Notes under the pieces: generated by a model
What the model was told of the DNA's origin: nothing
Seen by the model: the letters and a program-made list of their open reading frames with translations, nothing else
Databases searched by the model: none
Translations under genes and position numbers: made by a program
Shown here: positions 1 to 34,907 of the stretch, piece after piece
Layout of the letters: each line of letters begins with the position of its first letter
Numbering within the stretch: the first letter of the stretch is position 1
Source: Epinephelus fuscoguttatus
Lineage: Eukaryota; Chordata; Actinopteri; Perciformes; Serranidae
DNA: 64,000 bases
Direction of reading: 5' to 3'
Assembly (NCBI RefSeq): GCF_011397635.1
Contig: NC_064756.1
Location: 18,442,907-18,506,906, forward strand

Positions 1-732
1 AGATGTTTTATATAGTTTTGCTGTTGTTAAATGCAGTACCCTATGACTTAAATCAGTGTTTCTCAAATGCCATTCAAGTTGTGCCGCAGGATTTTGTGAT
101 AACCACACATTATTATGGCAAAATTCAACTGGGCCTATACAAAAAGTTATGAATGGATTTTCAATTGACTGTATCAGTATGTTGTGTGCACCCAGTTGCT
201 AATTAAGAGGCAAACTAGCTAAAAAATGTAAATTAATTGATGTTTTAATTTAAAAAAAAAAAAACCTTCACGGGGAACCCATTTGTCACCTTTTGTGGGA
301 ATCATAAGTCTGTGACACATCAAAAGTCCTGATTGGCAGCCAGTGTGAGGGATGATATCATTTAAAAGGAGAAAGCCGTGTGTGGGACAATGGATTGCTT
401 TATTGTACAGAGCACCAGCGAAGACCACCTGTCAGTAGACAGTAACATGAAAGCTACCTGTCTTATTTTTTCTTATTTTTATTGCCTTATGTCGTGATAC
501 GAGTGATAACACAGGTTATGGAAGCTTTTGTGCACAGGTGTACTTTGAGATTTGGCTTGCCCTTTGGTGTGCCCTGGACACAAAAAGTTTGAAAACCACT
601 GACTTAAATTAATCAAGAATTTTCTCAGTTGTTGGATTCTTCGTTCACTGTGAAAGCATGCGAGAAAAACAAAGTTCTCACAGGATGACTTACTGGCATA
701 CAATGATCGTCTGAGGTTGAACTATTCCTTTA
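1..732. repeat. Palindromic repeat family, copy A (truncated by window edge)
   Basis: Bases 1-53 and 602-732 together resemble the right arm of the repeat at 61818-62046. Shared stretches include ttgctgttgttaaa, aatcaagaatttt, gttggattcttcg and catgcgag. The copy ends in ttgaactattccttTAA, a terminus also seen in the elements at 11189-12069 and 17851-19543. It is split by a younger element at 54-601. The left arm lies outside the window, so the full length is unknown. No coding capacity is seen. Confidence 0.7.
54..601. mobile_element. Non-autonomous hAT-type DNA transposon
   Basis: The termini are imperfect inverted repeats: CAGTGTTTCTCAAA on the left, and on the right a sequence whose reverse complement is CAGTGGTTTTCAAA. 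This form is typical of hAT (Charlie-like) ends. An exact 8-bp duplication, acttaaat, flanks the element at 46-53 and 602-609, as expected for hAT insertion. The 548-bp interior has only short spurious reading frames, so it must have been moved by a transposase made elsewhere. It is inserted in the older repeat covering 1-732. Confidence 0.88.
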
Positions 733-3700
733 ATATGATTACTCTCATTCACTAAGGGGCCATCTGGCTGTGATCATGACACTTTGGTCACTATACATAA
801 CCACTTCTCCCAAAAGAAGCCCTGGACTGCTTGAGCACCAAGCGCTAAGGTGGACAGTGCTTTCTTTCATGACTTAACCCGGACTGACCACAGACAGATG
901 TAATGCAGTATAGGTCAACTGGAATAACCTTTACATCCCAAACATCCTTCCTGGCAAACAGAGTGGACCAATCCCTGTACCTAAACAGAAAGCCGTGCAG
1001 GCCATTACAGCATGTCTAGCCTGCATTGACACAAAGACTTTTTACAGAAGAGACTATGAGTATGAACATGTGAAATATTTAAGAACAGATGTTCCTATCT
1101 AATTTGATTTATGTAAGCGTTATATCAGGGTGCTAGTTATCAGAATCCCTGTGGTCGTTTGTCATAGTAAGATGACCGTGACTGTTGCATGCGGCAGTGT
1201 AACTACACAGGCGTGGCTACAGTTACACCTATGACATCATGCTCATTACTGATGTAATCAATTAAACTAAACCTAATGCGTGTGAGGCTCTGAAATACTG
1301 GTGTTAGATGGATATTTAGTCATAATCTCACTTGAAACTTGAGTGTAGCCTCCCTTTTATGCAACAACGGAAAAATCAGACCAGAGTTAAGAACAGCAGT
1401 TTCGCATGTATTAAGGTGCAAAGTCTTATTACTCTAAGAGCTGTAATACCCTGCATTATCTCGTTATCTCGTAATGAAACAAGGGAGCTGCATATTCTGG
1501 ATTATTGAATACCACTCCGCAGCACTGCAATGCTTTGATACTGTCATCTGTTGGTGAGCAATGCAGTTCCAGCACCAGATGACTTATCAGATGCCGTAAC
1601 CTTGTTGCTGTTGCATCATCGTCTAAAATATCACTACGCTATCATCGGCCTCCTGCAGATAAATGGGCCAAATGTTGTGTGTGTGTGATTTTTATTTGCA
1701 CATTTGCAGTCATCGCAGGCAGAACGATCATCTCTGTATTTGTTTTGTTTTTCTTTTTGGTCTTTGTATGTGTATATTTTCTTTCTTAGAGTCTGTGTTA
1801 ACCCATCCTAATTACATCACCACACCAAAATCAAGCTGCTGCAGATTGTGAATGAGTGAAAGTGTTGTGTGGGTAAATTCTGTCTGAATAATAAGGAGGT
1901 TTATCCTTTTAAGTGTCTGCATCTGCAAGCAGAAGCCTATAAAGAGAAAATATTAGCTGCACAAGCACAGGATGTTAAATAATACTAAAACTAAGAATAA
2001 AATTAAAGTGGATTAGGGATTTAAGATAGGCAGTCTATTCTGGTTTATTAAGATAGCTTTCTTTTTGTCGTATTCTAACCATAGCAATGCATTCGTGACA
2101 GTCAGAAGGCACTGCTGTGTGTTCAACTGCAGGCTGTGCAGACACCTTGAAATCATCGTCTCCTGCTGCTTTTAAAAATCCATTAAAACAGCTCACATAG
2201 AAATACGGCTGCCTTGACTTAAGTGTGGTACAGGTGCTGTTTAATGTGATGTATCATATGAGTCAAACAGCTGTAGAGATCCTTTAAAAAATAAACAAAC
2301 AAACAAACAAAAAAATACAATGGGAGCAGATGACGTGTCAAATTATGCTTTAGAAAAGACAGTAGTAGCTTCTTACAGTGGCAAAAAAAATATCATTGGG
2401 TTTAGTTTTTTGGGCATTTTTGCCTTGCAGTAACATGATAGTGAAGCTTTCCAACAAGTGATTAGAGTGAGGGGATAGAAAATATTTGTGTTTCCAGACT
2501 ATTACCTGCATTCTTGTTTCTACAAAACAAAATTCAGAATCTCTAAAAATTATTGATCATACAAGCAGAGTGTTTTTCATGGAATTTGGAGCAGGCAGCC
2601 AAAATGTTTACCACTGGTGAGAGAGTGCGGGCAGAGTGAGTTTGATGTCGTCAAAAGCATGGCAAGAAGTATGGTGTATGACTGAGCGCACACACCTACG
2701 CAGAGCTGCCTATAAGCCTGGACACCATGGCCTGACAAAGAAACCTGACAACCAAATCTGGACATCCAAGCCCAAATTAGTTTGAAAGAAAATGTATCTT
2801 TGACTTGCGTAAACACATAGCGTCACAAATGATCAGATGTTAAGCTTACTTGAACATTTTTTTAATATATACGGTGATGTAATTAAATTATTCAACTTTT
2901 TTCAACTCTTTTTTTAGTTCTTGATTCTAAAAGACACCAAAATTATTTCTCTAAAGATTTATTTTGGGCATTTTTGCCTTTAACTGATAGAACAATGTAG
3001 CGTTAAAGGGGGAGAGGGAGAGGGGATGACATGCAGCAAAGTACTGCATCCTGGAGTCGAACCTGGGCCGCTGCGGCAAAGATAAAGCCTTTTGAAAATG
3101 GGGTTACTGCTCTAACGACCAAGCCACCGAAGCTCACCAAAATCAATTTTTAAATATGTTAAGGGAAAATAGTATGCGCATAGATAGACAGATTACTCTT
3201 TGGGCAGAGATGTTCCACAATGGCACATTATCCAGCCTTCTGCGTAGGACTGCGGAGTGAACAGCCACATTTGGTTAATGCACGTTTTCCGAGGGCTGGC
3301 CATTTGTACTCAGATGTCAGATATGGTCTGAAACATCTACAGAGGAGTCTGGAAAAGTATGAAACTTTGAAATGGAAAATGTGTAGGAACCCTGGACCTC
3401 AAGGGTTTAGACATTTAAATTAGTATTTTTCTACTAGCATACGCTGTAGTATCATTCAGAGAGACAGCTACAACAGCTGACACGGTTCATTCTCACTCCT
3501 TCATCCCTGTGGTTTCAGAATAACACAGTTTTTCTGCACAGTCCTCTGAATGACTGTTATTATGATGGTGTAGGTTGTTATTGAAGAACAGGATGATCAC
3601 ACCATTTTGAGTTCACTGTGCTGTACTTAACATTTCCCTGAGCTGGAAGACTGACTATCCGTGATTTTGCCTGTTATCACATCTACAGTAGTTTGAGAGC

Positions 3701-5043
3701 TTGATTTGATGAATTAATATTTGGCATGAGATCAGATTATCATTGGCTATGTGTGCTAAACGTCCACACTTGACCAGCCGAACCTTTCAAGGTGCTCCCA
3801 GACTTTTAGGGTCTCACCAGCATGCTTTAGGCTTTAAACATAAAGCTGAAATGCAGAATGAGGAGTGGAAACTAACAGCATCACACAAAGTCACATAAAG
3901 GTCACATGCAAGGACAAGATTTAAAGTGTTTTGCATCCCTGCATACGCATTTTCCTCATATAGATGCTTGTTGGCCACCTGAAAGAAATGCTTATTTAGT
4001 CTGTTTACTCTATTAATCTTATACCAATAAACTATCAGGGCCCAATTTGCTGAGCTCTCTCTCACAATATGTCAGCTAAGAGCCACTGCTCAAATCTAGT
4101 TTTCTGCCTCCCTGCCTCAGCTCCCTCCCTTGCCCGAATGTAATTAAGCTGTAAATCTCCCATGTAATACTCTTCGTTTCACACCTATACTTAGCCAGAT
4201 TTATGCCCTCTTGTTACCGAAGCAGCACATAATTAATAGATATGATGTGCATGGAAACTTGCAATTAAAATATCGTGTACCGTAGTCTAGCGAACACACT
4301 TTTATTATCAGATTATGGGAACCCCAGCCTTTCAGGTCTGTGAGCACTCATCAGTGACACTGAATGTATGTGGGCTCAATTTGTTTTTGTTGGAAGTAAC
4401 ATTTTGTCTCTGCCTAAAGCCAAAATAGATGTCATACTTAACATTTTTGCAGATTTTTGAAACAGTGTACACTGCAGATACTGTACAAAATGAAGCAACT
4501 GGGATGACAAGTTTACAGGGTTACACACTAAAAGGTATCCTTTTTGTTTCTTTGTCACCGTATGACCCATATTTATGGTAGACAGCAATTAAAAAAAAGA
4601 TCAAATCAGAGTCACATTTAAGTAGAAAAACAACGACAACATTGGTTTCATTAAACTGACCTTTGGAGAAATTGATTTTGATAAAGAAACGAAAGCAGAA
4701 AGCAGCAAATGTACAGATGGCATTTTGTTTTTGAATAAGATGTATAGATATATCTATATACAGTATAAATATTGTGAAAGAAAATGACAGAAATTATGTT
4801 TCTCCACTTTAATCAAGCAGTTTCTTCAGAACACTTACAAAAGCTAAACAATCTAATCTTTCGTTCCTTTAAAGCCCTGAAAACTTAGCGTCAAGTCTGT
4901 TGTACAGTCAAAGTAAAGAAAACTTAAAAGAATCATTTACAAAGAATTGTACCCTAAAAATGCAGTTAATGTGCTTCATCTGGACTGAGTGGGTGTTGTT
5001 CGGTCAGAAATGGATGGCCCTTTTTCACAGCAGACGTCTTGAC
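733..5043. other. Non-coding stretch, probably fchsd2 intron
   Basis: No exon is supported here. The stretch probably belongs to the intron before the first visible fchsd2 exon, because the upstream F-BAR exons are not in the window. It contains an (AAAC)n-like tract near 2293-2312 and a minus-strand SINE at 2955-3136. Short open frames on both strands show no family resemblance. I see nothing else to name. Confidence 0.5.
2955..3136 (-). repeat. tRNA-derived SINE, copy 1
   Basis: On the minus strand this reads as a tRNA-like head (B-box-like ggttcgactcc) followed by a body with tgctgcatgtcat, an agag-rich stretch and an aaggcaaaaatgccc tail. The same layout is found at 7758-7950 and 20655-20831, also on the minus strand. 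This copy is diverged in the A-box half. It resembles a SINE class common in percomorph fish; the family name was not determined. Confidence 0.7.
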
Positions 5044-6110
5044 TTGGGCAGCATGGTGGTGCGGCTAGCATTGTTGCCTCATAACGAGAGGGTTCCGGAT
5101 TCGAAGTGTGGTGGGGGATTCAAACCCTGGGGTTGGGGGAGCCCTTCTGTGCAGAGTTTGCATGTTCTCCCCATGTCAGTGTGGGTTTTCCCTGGGTACT
5201 CCGGCTTCCTCCCACAGTCCAAAGACATGCAGGTTAATTGGTGACTCTAAATTGGCCGTAGGTGTAAACATGAGCTTAAATGGTTGTCTGTCTCTAAAGC
5301 CCTTTTTAGATAGGAATTGTGCAAATTTGCAGGAAAGCCCAATCAGTCTTTTTTCAGTATTGGCAGTATAAAAACAAAATCGGGGAGTGCAGCAAAATGC
5401 CTCCTACCTACTTTTGTTTATACAGAATACGCCTTTTTCGGGGCAATGGGGGGCGTGAGCTAGTAACAAAACGCGTGGCTCAGCGTGCGACGTAAACAGT
5501 GACGTGGGAGGGAAGCCGCAGCTGGTCAGTCTTTCGGCGATTCTCTCATAAGTTGGCCCGTCCTTCACCGTCCCCGTCATCTGACGGTTAATGGCCTCTT
5601 CATTTGCAAGGACAAGGAGGGCGCACAATTCCTTGTCTCCCCAGTTGCTCATCTTTACAGTGTCTGTCAGGTTTGCGTTTCCCTCTTGCTACTAGCTGCT
5701 CACTAATTCCTGCTATCATCTGTTTCCTGTTTATTCACTGCCAGTGGGTCGCACGTGCAGCATCATCAACAGCTCCTCCCACAAGTCATCAACAGCCCTT
5801 CCCGCTGCGGTAGGCCGCCTTGGTCTGTTTAAACTAAAAGGGTTCCACCAATATGTCTACCCTACGAGGCGGAAAATTGGGCACCTTGGATCAACTCGCC
5901 AATCCGGCTGTGTGTGTCTAAACGCTCGCAGCTTGCCGGCAAAATGGCCCAACATTCGCAGAAAATCTGGCAGTGTAAAAGGGGCTTATGTGTCAGCCCT
6001 GTGATAGTCTGGCAACCTGTCCAGGGTGTACCCTGCTTGTCGCCCAGCGTCAGCTGGGATAGGCTCCAGCCCCCAAGAGACACCCAACAGGATAAGCAGT
6101 TAGGGGAAAT
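5044..6110 (+). mobile_element. tRNA-headed SINE / L2-tail type fish repeat, split by an insertion
   Basis: The left part (5044-5297) starts with gcagcatggtggtgcggcta, tRNA-like A- and B-box segments and the familiar run tttgcatgttctcccc ... cagtccaaagacatgcagg. The right part (5987-6110) resumes with tgtgtcagccctgtgat and ends with gggataggctccagccccc and aggataagcag. Together they make one repeat of a type found throughout fish genomes. An unrelated 689-bp element separates the halves at tctcta/tgtgtc. Confidence 0.8.
5298..5986 (-). mobile_element. Harbinger-like non-autonomous element with Myb/SANT-like remnant
   Basis: The ends are short inverted repeats: agcccttttta on the left and taaaaggggct on the right. 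They are flanked by TAA (5295-5297) and TAT (5987-5989), close to the 3-bp TWA duplication of PIF/Harbinger elements. A minus-strand frame (5652 to 5404) starts MSNWGDKELCALL and continues with a YERIAERL segment. This looks like the start of the Myb/SANT- or MADF-like accessory protein of Harbinger elements; the third-helix part is lost and no transposase is present. The superfamily call is inferred from ends plus remnant. Confidence 0.6.
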
Positions 6111-6976
6111 GTAACTAAAATAGAAAAACAAAAACCAATTTGACTTGTCATAGTAGGAAAATCAGGTCAAACTGATAACATTAATGATGGCTTAGTTCCA
6201 TTAAGTGTCCCAGTAAGCTATTCAAGAGGGCAAGCATGGACCTCCTTTAAGTGGAATGCAGCTGTCATTAATGTCATTGAATACACCTGTGCTTTTCCTA
6301 CTATGACATGTCAAAATGTCTGCTGCGTTAAAGGTCTATTTACAGTGACCAAACAACCCAAAGTAAGATTCTAAGGCTGTTGAATTCTGACTAATACACA
6401 GACATACGTGACATCACCTTTTTCCAGCTAAGCCCTGCCCACTTCAAATCAGTGAGGAATAAAGGAAGAAAGTAATACAGACATCTGCCATGTGAAATAA
6501 TCGAAACATTCATAACATGCAAACGTAAAAACGTGCATTCATGTTGGATCCCATTTCTTATCGTAAGAATAATGTTTAATGTTTGGTTCTGTCCCTGACA
6601 AGTGGTGGATTGATGACTAGGTGTGTGGACTTTGAACTCAAAGACACATTTAATACATTAGCCTCTGAAGAAAAACTGCCACCTGCTTATAATTGGTGTT
6701 GAAGGCTCACATAGCTGCTTTTGTATGTCAGAAAAAAGAAGAAAATTTAAAATGGCCTGTTGCCTTGTACCACTGCTCCCTCACTTAGTAGCACACACAA
6801 AAACACACACTCATGCTCTTTCACATGTGGTTTTAATAGCAGCTATTTCATTCCAAGAGTATAACAATAGAGCTTTGCAAAGCACGCTGTATTAATTATG
6901 TGAGGAGGAAACAATCTTTCTCTCACACTTTCTCTAGTTCAATTAACAGCTTCTGCATATCACACACCTTGTACCA

Positions 6977-7100
6977 TTACTGCTCACGGTGTACTTATGT
7001 GTGCACGTGTGTATGTGTGCCGTGCTTGTGTGTGTGGGGCTGGGTAAATGTGTGTGTTTACCCATGCCTGTCTGGTGTGTGTATGTGTGTGTTTGTCTGC
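6977..7100. repeat. Degenerate (GT)n tract before the first fchsd2 exon
   Basis: This GT-rich run with scattered interruptions ends just upstream of the acceptor at 7104-7105. No other feature is seen between 6111 and 7105 apart from ordinary non-coding sequence. Confidence 0.7.
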
Positions 7101-7105
7101 ATTAG

Positions 7106-29673
<22,568 letters not shown>

Positions 29674-32600
29674 CAGACAGAGAAGCTGGCAGGCAGTTAT
29701 AGAGACAGAAAAAATAAAACTAGATGACAGACAGACACATCCTACAGGCTGGGGAACTGAACTGCTCTGAACTGAAGTCAGCTTAAACAAAGTGATGTGA
29801 AGTAAACCGAACTGAACCACGTCCGACACCCCCCTCCCCCCCCGGCCTCTCCGCATCTTCTCTCATCCTCAAGTTGAGGAGGGGAGCGAAGAGAGGGAAT
29901 GAAGGCAAAGTATCCAATTAAATAATCTCTGTATTAGCTTTCTAATGAAGTGCAGCAGTAGCCACCCCCACATCCCCCTCCGCCCTCCCACACCTGTCCT
30001 TCCATTCTTGCCTTAAAACTTTACCTCATCGGGCAGCAAACCAGAGCACACTGAAGAGGAGGAAGAATGTTTAGAGAGGGGGAGTGCGAGGGAAAGTTAA
30101 TGATGGGTTTGGCAGGTTTTCTTTTTTTTTTTTTTTTTTCTTGTTTCGCTTACTTCATGATACTGTAAAGCAGTTTATCTATAAGCACAGGAAGTCACTT
30201 TTTTCACTCACTTTCGAACAAATAATGGAACATTAAAAAAGTTATGGAGCCCTGAGACTGACAAGATTTAGTAAAGGATTATTGGACAAGTCAAAAATAT
30301 AACTTACTGCATACTAATACTGCTAGGCAAAAAAAATAAAATGGATTGTTAAAGAAAAGTACGACATTGTACTTAATATTGAATCGTTTGTTGTCTTCCC
30401 CAAGCAACATTTGCTTTTCTTAAGCTCTTCTTAGGCAAAAGACATTTAAGAAAGACAGTTGCTTATGTTTGGAGCAAAGGAGATGTGGCCAGCTGCTTAT
30501 CTGAAGCTAACTGTCTATAAAACTACACCAGCCAGTGCTTATTAATGATCCACATACTGTACTGCATACTGCTGTAGCATCATTGTATGCGTAGCTAGCT
30601 AGAGCTTGGAACCTTTTTTGTCATTTATTTTGAGAAAAGACACGTAAGATCACATACATCTGCAAACTGTCGAAGATGACACAATATATTCTAAGACTTA
30701 CATCCATCATGGTCCTTGATACAGAGAGAGCACTTATAGATGAAAATATTATGAACGTAGAAGCGTGTCTCTGAAGTCTGTGAAATTCTAATTAGCATAG
30801 TAACATAGCAAATAGCTTGCTGGCGAAAATCAGACCCCTGGGAACAGCGTCAGGCTTTGAAGCCATTTTTTGTAGTGGCTAAACAGTGGAATTACAGTAC
30901 CTGAGTCCATCATGTGGTGCCAGTGGGCCCAAATATACTTGGTCTCATAGACTTACATTGTTAGAAAGACATCTGTAAATCAGTAGCTCATTTGTTTAAG
31001 TGTCACCATCCCCACAAACTTTCACTGTAAGAATTTGATCCATTCGTTCCAATAATATTTTGAAAGTCTGTGCAAGACACATTGTCTGGATGGACTGGGA
31101 CACATCGTCAGTGATGTGACCTGGGGTCATCGGGTGTTTTGGGTTTGTCAAAATCAGACACCCTCACCCAGGCGACATAGATGGGGTTGATCAGGCGCTG
31201 ACCTGACTCCCAGCAGCATGTGCCCACAGTTCAGCTCTCTTAATTCAAAGCCACAGTGACTTCCTCTGTGACTTTGCTTGTGGATTGATGCCCCTGTCCT
31301 TTACCATCCAATCGGTTGAAGACTTTGCAGAGAGAACGTCTTGCAAAGCCTTTACCTTCCACCTCTATGGGTTCATAGTGTGTCTTCCAGCTTCCTCTCC
31401 ATTTGTCAGAGTTCCAGTTCCAGCATAATCAGCGCAGAAGAGCTGCACAATAATATGATTTTATCCCCATTCAAGTTAGCGGAAGGCTATACAGGAAGTT
31501 AGCCATTCAGCTTGTGAAAGTCTGTAGCATGCTTGCTCCATGGGCCCAACAATAGAGAAGATGTGGGTAATTTGTACATGAGAAGTCAAACTTTTTGTCT
31601 TCATACACCACTGAGCAACTTTCCAAAGCTGTCTCCATTTCTCTTTATACAGCCGTGGCGTAAATGCTTTAGTTATTGTTACAAGAGTTTAGACTTTAAC
31701 GCTAGAGCAGTATGCCGTACAGTATGTTGCTAATTAACATTTGGTGCAGTAGCTGGTGCAACTCTATGATAAAAGTCAGCTTCAGCTTGGTAGTTCGCAA
31801 AAAAGGCTTGCTAAAGTTAGGGGGAAAGAAAAATAGGGAAGAAATAAATGAGTAAATCTGTGCCAAAACCAAAAAACAGACAAATAAATAAGTTTAAAGA
31901 TGAACTGGTGAAAGATATGCCGTAAGGTAAATTATGTTTTTTACTTGTCTGATACCCTTTACCATAGTTTTGAGTGTCTGGGCTAGCTGAAGTGTAAGCT
32001 CGACGAGAGTCAGAAAGTACAAAACTTGCCAAACGTGTCATGATTATGATTGACAGCTGGGTGCAGTTGGGGTCAAAGTAAATGGACAGAGAAACTTGGT
32101 GGTGTGTGGACGCACTGTTCCCCCCTCGCCAGCCCTTCCCTTGCCATATATAGTCCTTATCATCATACGTATTCGATGTGTATTAGTACAGTACATTACT
32201 GTTGTCATAGGAATGTTATGCACAGCGTTTCATATAGACTAACTCAGCTGATTGAAATACCATGTCTGATATGTAGTGGAAGTTTTATCCTCATCTTATT
32301 CTGAAAGGGCATTGTAAATACAGTATGAAGGAGAGCTGAAAGAAGAGGAGGGAAGGATGAATGAACAAGAGAGAAGAAGGAGGCTGGATCCTCCTCTCTG
32401 CTCTTTTCTCCGCCTCTCTTCTCACCCTCCCTTTCCTCTCTCCCTCCCTCCCTCTTTTCTCTAATGTCTGTTCTGTCCATTGGCAGTCAGTGTGAATCGA
32501 TGGTTGTCATATACACACATACAGTTGCATTATATTACGCACACGTCGCTATATCTTCTCTCATTCTGTGACCCTCTGTGTGCTTGTGTCGCTGATTGGT

Positions 32601-34907
32601 TCAGGAGGAGGCCGGTGGTGCCTTCAGGAGGCGCTGACATTGTTGGTATTCACTATGTGGTGATAAAGAGAAGTTTTATTTGAGATGATATAGACACTGA
32701 TCGCATTCGGGGTCAGGAGGTTTTATTAACCACAGAATGGACTGTATAGCTTTTATCCCTACAGATCATATCTCCTCTCACATGATTGTGTTCATTTATA
32801 ACACCGATCAGTTCACCTATCACATATATTCTTGTTTATTTGACACACATTACACTCACAGGTGTTATTTTCTCTTTTGTATGCCAAGCAACTCCATCAC
32901 GTCCATAAAAAAAATAACCTGTATCATTTCCAATTTGATATCACCCCCAGGTTTTCCTGTGATCACAGAAGAAACAGACAACAAAAGAGATGTTTAAAGC
33001 AAATGCATCATGCTTAATGGACAGAACTAGCAAATGACATTCAAACGGAGCTAAGTACAATTCTGTTGTGTTCTTTTTTACTCAAAGTAAATAAATCCCC
33101 CCTCAAGCCTTTACAACTCCTCGCCTAAAGGGCAGCGTAGCACTTTTATTTATTTGTACCTTCCCTGAAAAGTAGCAGTACCTTAACATAGCGTCAGAAT
33201 GGATGGAATAGACTCTCATAAATCACTGTAGTTTATTCTTTTCATTCTGATTCTGTGGCGAATCCTTTTTGTTTCAGTGTGACTGATGTTTATTTTTTAT
33301 CCCCCACTCTTCCAAAGAGATGGAGAGATAATTGTGGACAATGTAAATTGATGTTTTGCTAAACTTATGAAACAAAAAACATGATTATAATAAGAGACGT
33401 TCGGAAAGAAGACGTAGAGAGACAATGTGGTTTTATAGTCTTGAGACGAGCCTGTGTGTGTGATTGTTTAAAAGATGAGAGGATCAGATGTGAAGATGTG
33501 TCCCAGTTTCCTCCTCCATATTTATTCCAAACAGGGTTTGATTTTGTAGAGCGCTAAAGTACACTCAAAGATGCAGATGTTGGAGTGTGGTGTTGATGCA
33601 CAGCACTGCTCCAAACACACAGAAAAAAGCAAAGAGGGAGCTCCTGCACCCTGTTTTAAAACAGCTCCAGACATATTACAGAAAACAACAATAAGCTTAT
33701 CTATCTATGTTGCTTTCTCCTTTCTCCTAAGCTCCAAAGTTGCAGTATCATAGCACATTTCCTGTTGATACGCAACTCTAAAGTATCTTAATTTCTTGTA
33801 TAAAGTGCACACTGTTTGGTAATAATATGCAGCCTGGAGTTGGGGCACAGCTTTAGACGTTTTGTAAGATGGGAAACAAACTAATCTGGGCTCAAACTAA
33901 TCGATTCCCTCTTTGCAAGGTGCAGGTGAATTATGTCAGACTGAGAAAAGTGATGCAAGAAATGAGGACAGTGCTAAAAAAAAAATCTATATTTTTGCAT
34001 CAGCTTTTAGAAACATTTTGTGTAGCATCCACATCCCGGAATGAGTTGCAGTTTCAGATCCAAACCTCTGCTCCCCTGCTGCTGTAGGAACTGGCACCGA
34101 CTTGTGACAGCGTGGTCAAGGTGACTTGAGCAGCAGCCTCTCCTTCATCTCTCTGAGCTTTCAGACTTGTTTGAAGTTTATGGTTTACAGCAGAACTTCC
34201 CACCATAGATGCTCAATCAGTCTTTTCTATCACATATAAAATTAATGACTTTTTGTTGCCAGTTGCCACTTTGATCAGGATTATTTCCCCCTCTCTCACA
34301 GTCCCTCCGGTCCGCCACAGTGTTGAATTATTTGGTATGAGCCTGTTTTTGGGGGGGGTTATGTATTATATAATTCTTTTATTTTTCATCCTTCGATTTG
34401 GAGCGGCTTCACAGCTGCCGCTATTAACGATGTGATGGAACAACTGGCCTTCTCTGTCTTCATGGACTGTTGCCATGGTGACAATAATGAGAACAGGTGC
34501 AAAAGTCTTTCTGCATATTATTATTGGCTGTACAAAAAAACAAAACAAAGTTTGTATTTATTGTGTACAAATGTTAATTAATAAAAAAATATTGAAAAGT
34601 TGTTTCTGAGTTTCTTGAGTTTCTGTTGGTCTGCCCTACATATTTGAGAATGTACACAACTGTGCGGCTGTATGGGTTTTTAAATGCATGTGTTTGTGTG
34701 TTTTGGATAGACGCTCCAGTCCCTAGAAGTGGGTGTGCTCGTGATAACACGCTCTATAAACACCCGAGGCCAGAGTTTCCTGAGTGGAGCGACAGGGAAA
34801 AGAGAAAGAGCAGCAAAGCAGCCACTCTGAACTTCTTATTTGGGTCACTGAACATGTTCATGCCCAATTTTTTCCTCCCTTGTTTTGCTTTATTTTAGCA
34901 GTTAAGC
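29674..34907 (+). other. fchsd2 3' untranslated region and intergenic DNA before the NACHT gene
   Basis: No exon is supported in these 5.2 kb. Possible poly(A) signals are an early aataaa just after the stop (about 29711) and one at 34580-34585, which is followed by a T/G-rich stretch as at a true cleavage site. If the later one is used, the 3' UTR would be about 4.9 kb. A T-run (30121-30139) and a pyrimidine-rich block (32390-32465) lie within. No clear mobile element was recognised. Confidence 0.5.
34580..34585 (+). terminator. Candidate poly(A) signal aataaa
   Basis: aataaa in an A-rich context is followed within 20-50 bases by gttgtttctgagtttcttg, a T/G-rich element of the kind expected downstream of a cleavage site. 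It is the last such signal before the next gene on the same strand, so it could end the fchsd2 transcript. Confidence 0.4.

Noticed and set aside
30121..30139. T-run as a reverse-oriented poly(A) tail of a processed pseudogene
   Set aside because: No coding similarity was seen on the minus strand next to it; it is more likely a simple tract in the fchsd2 3' UTR.
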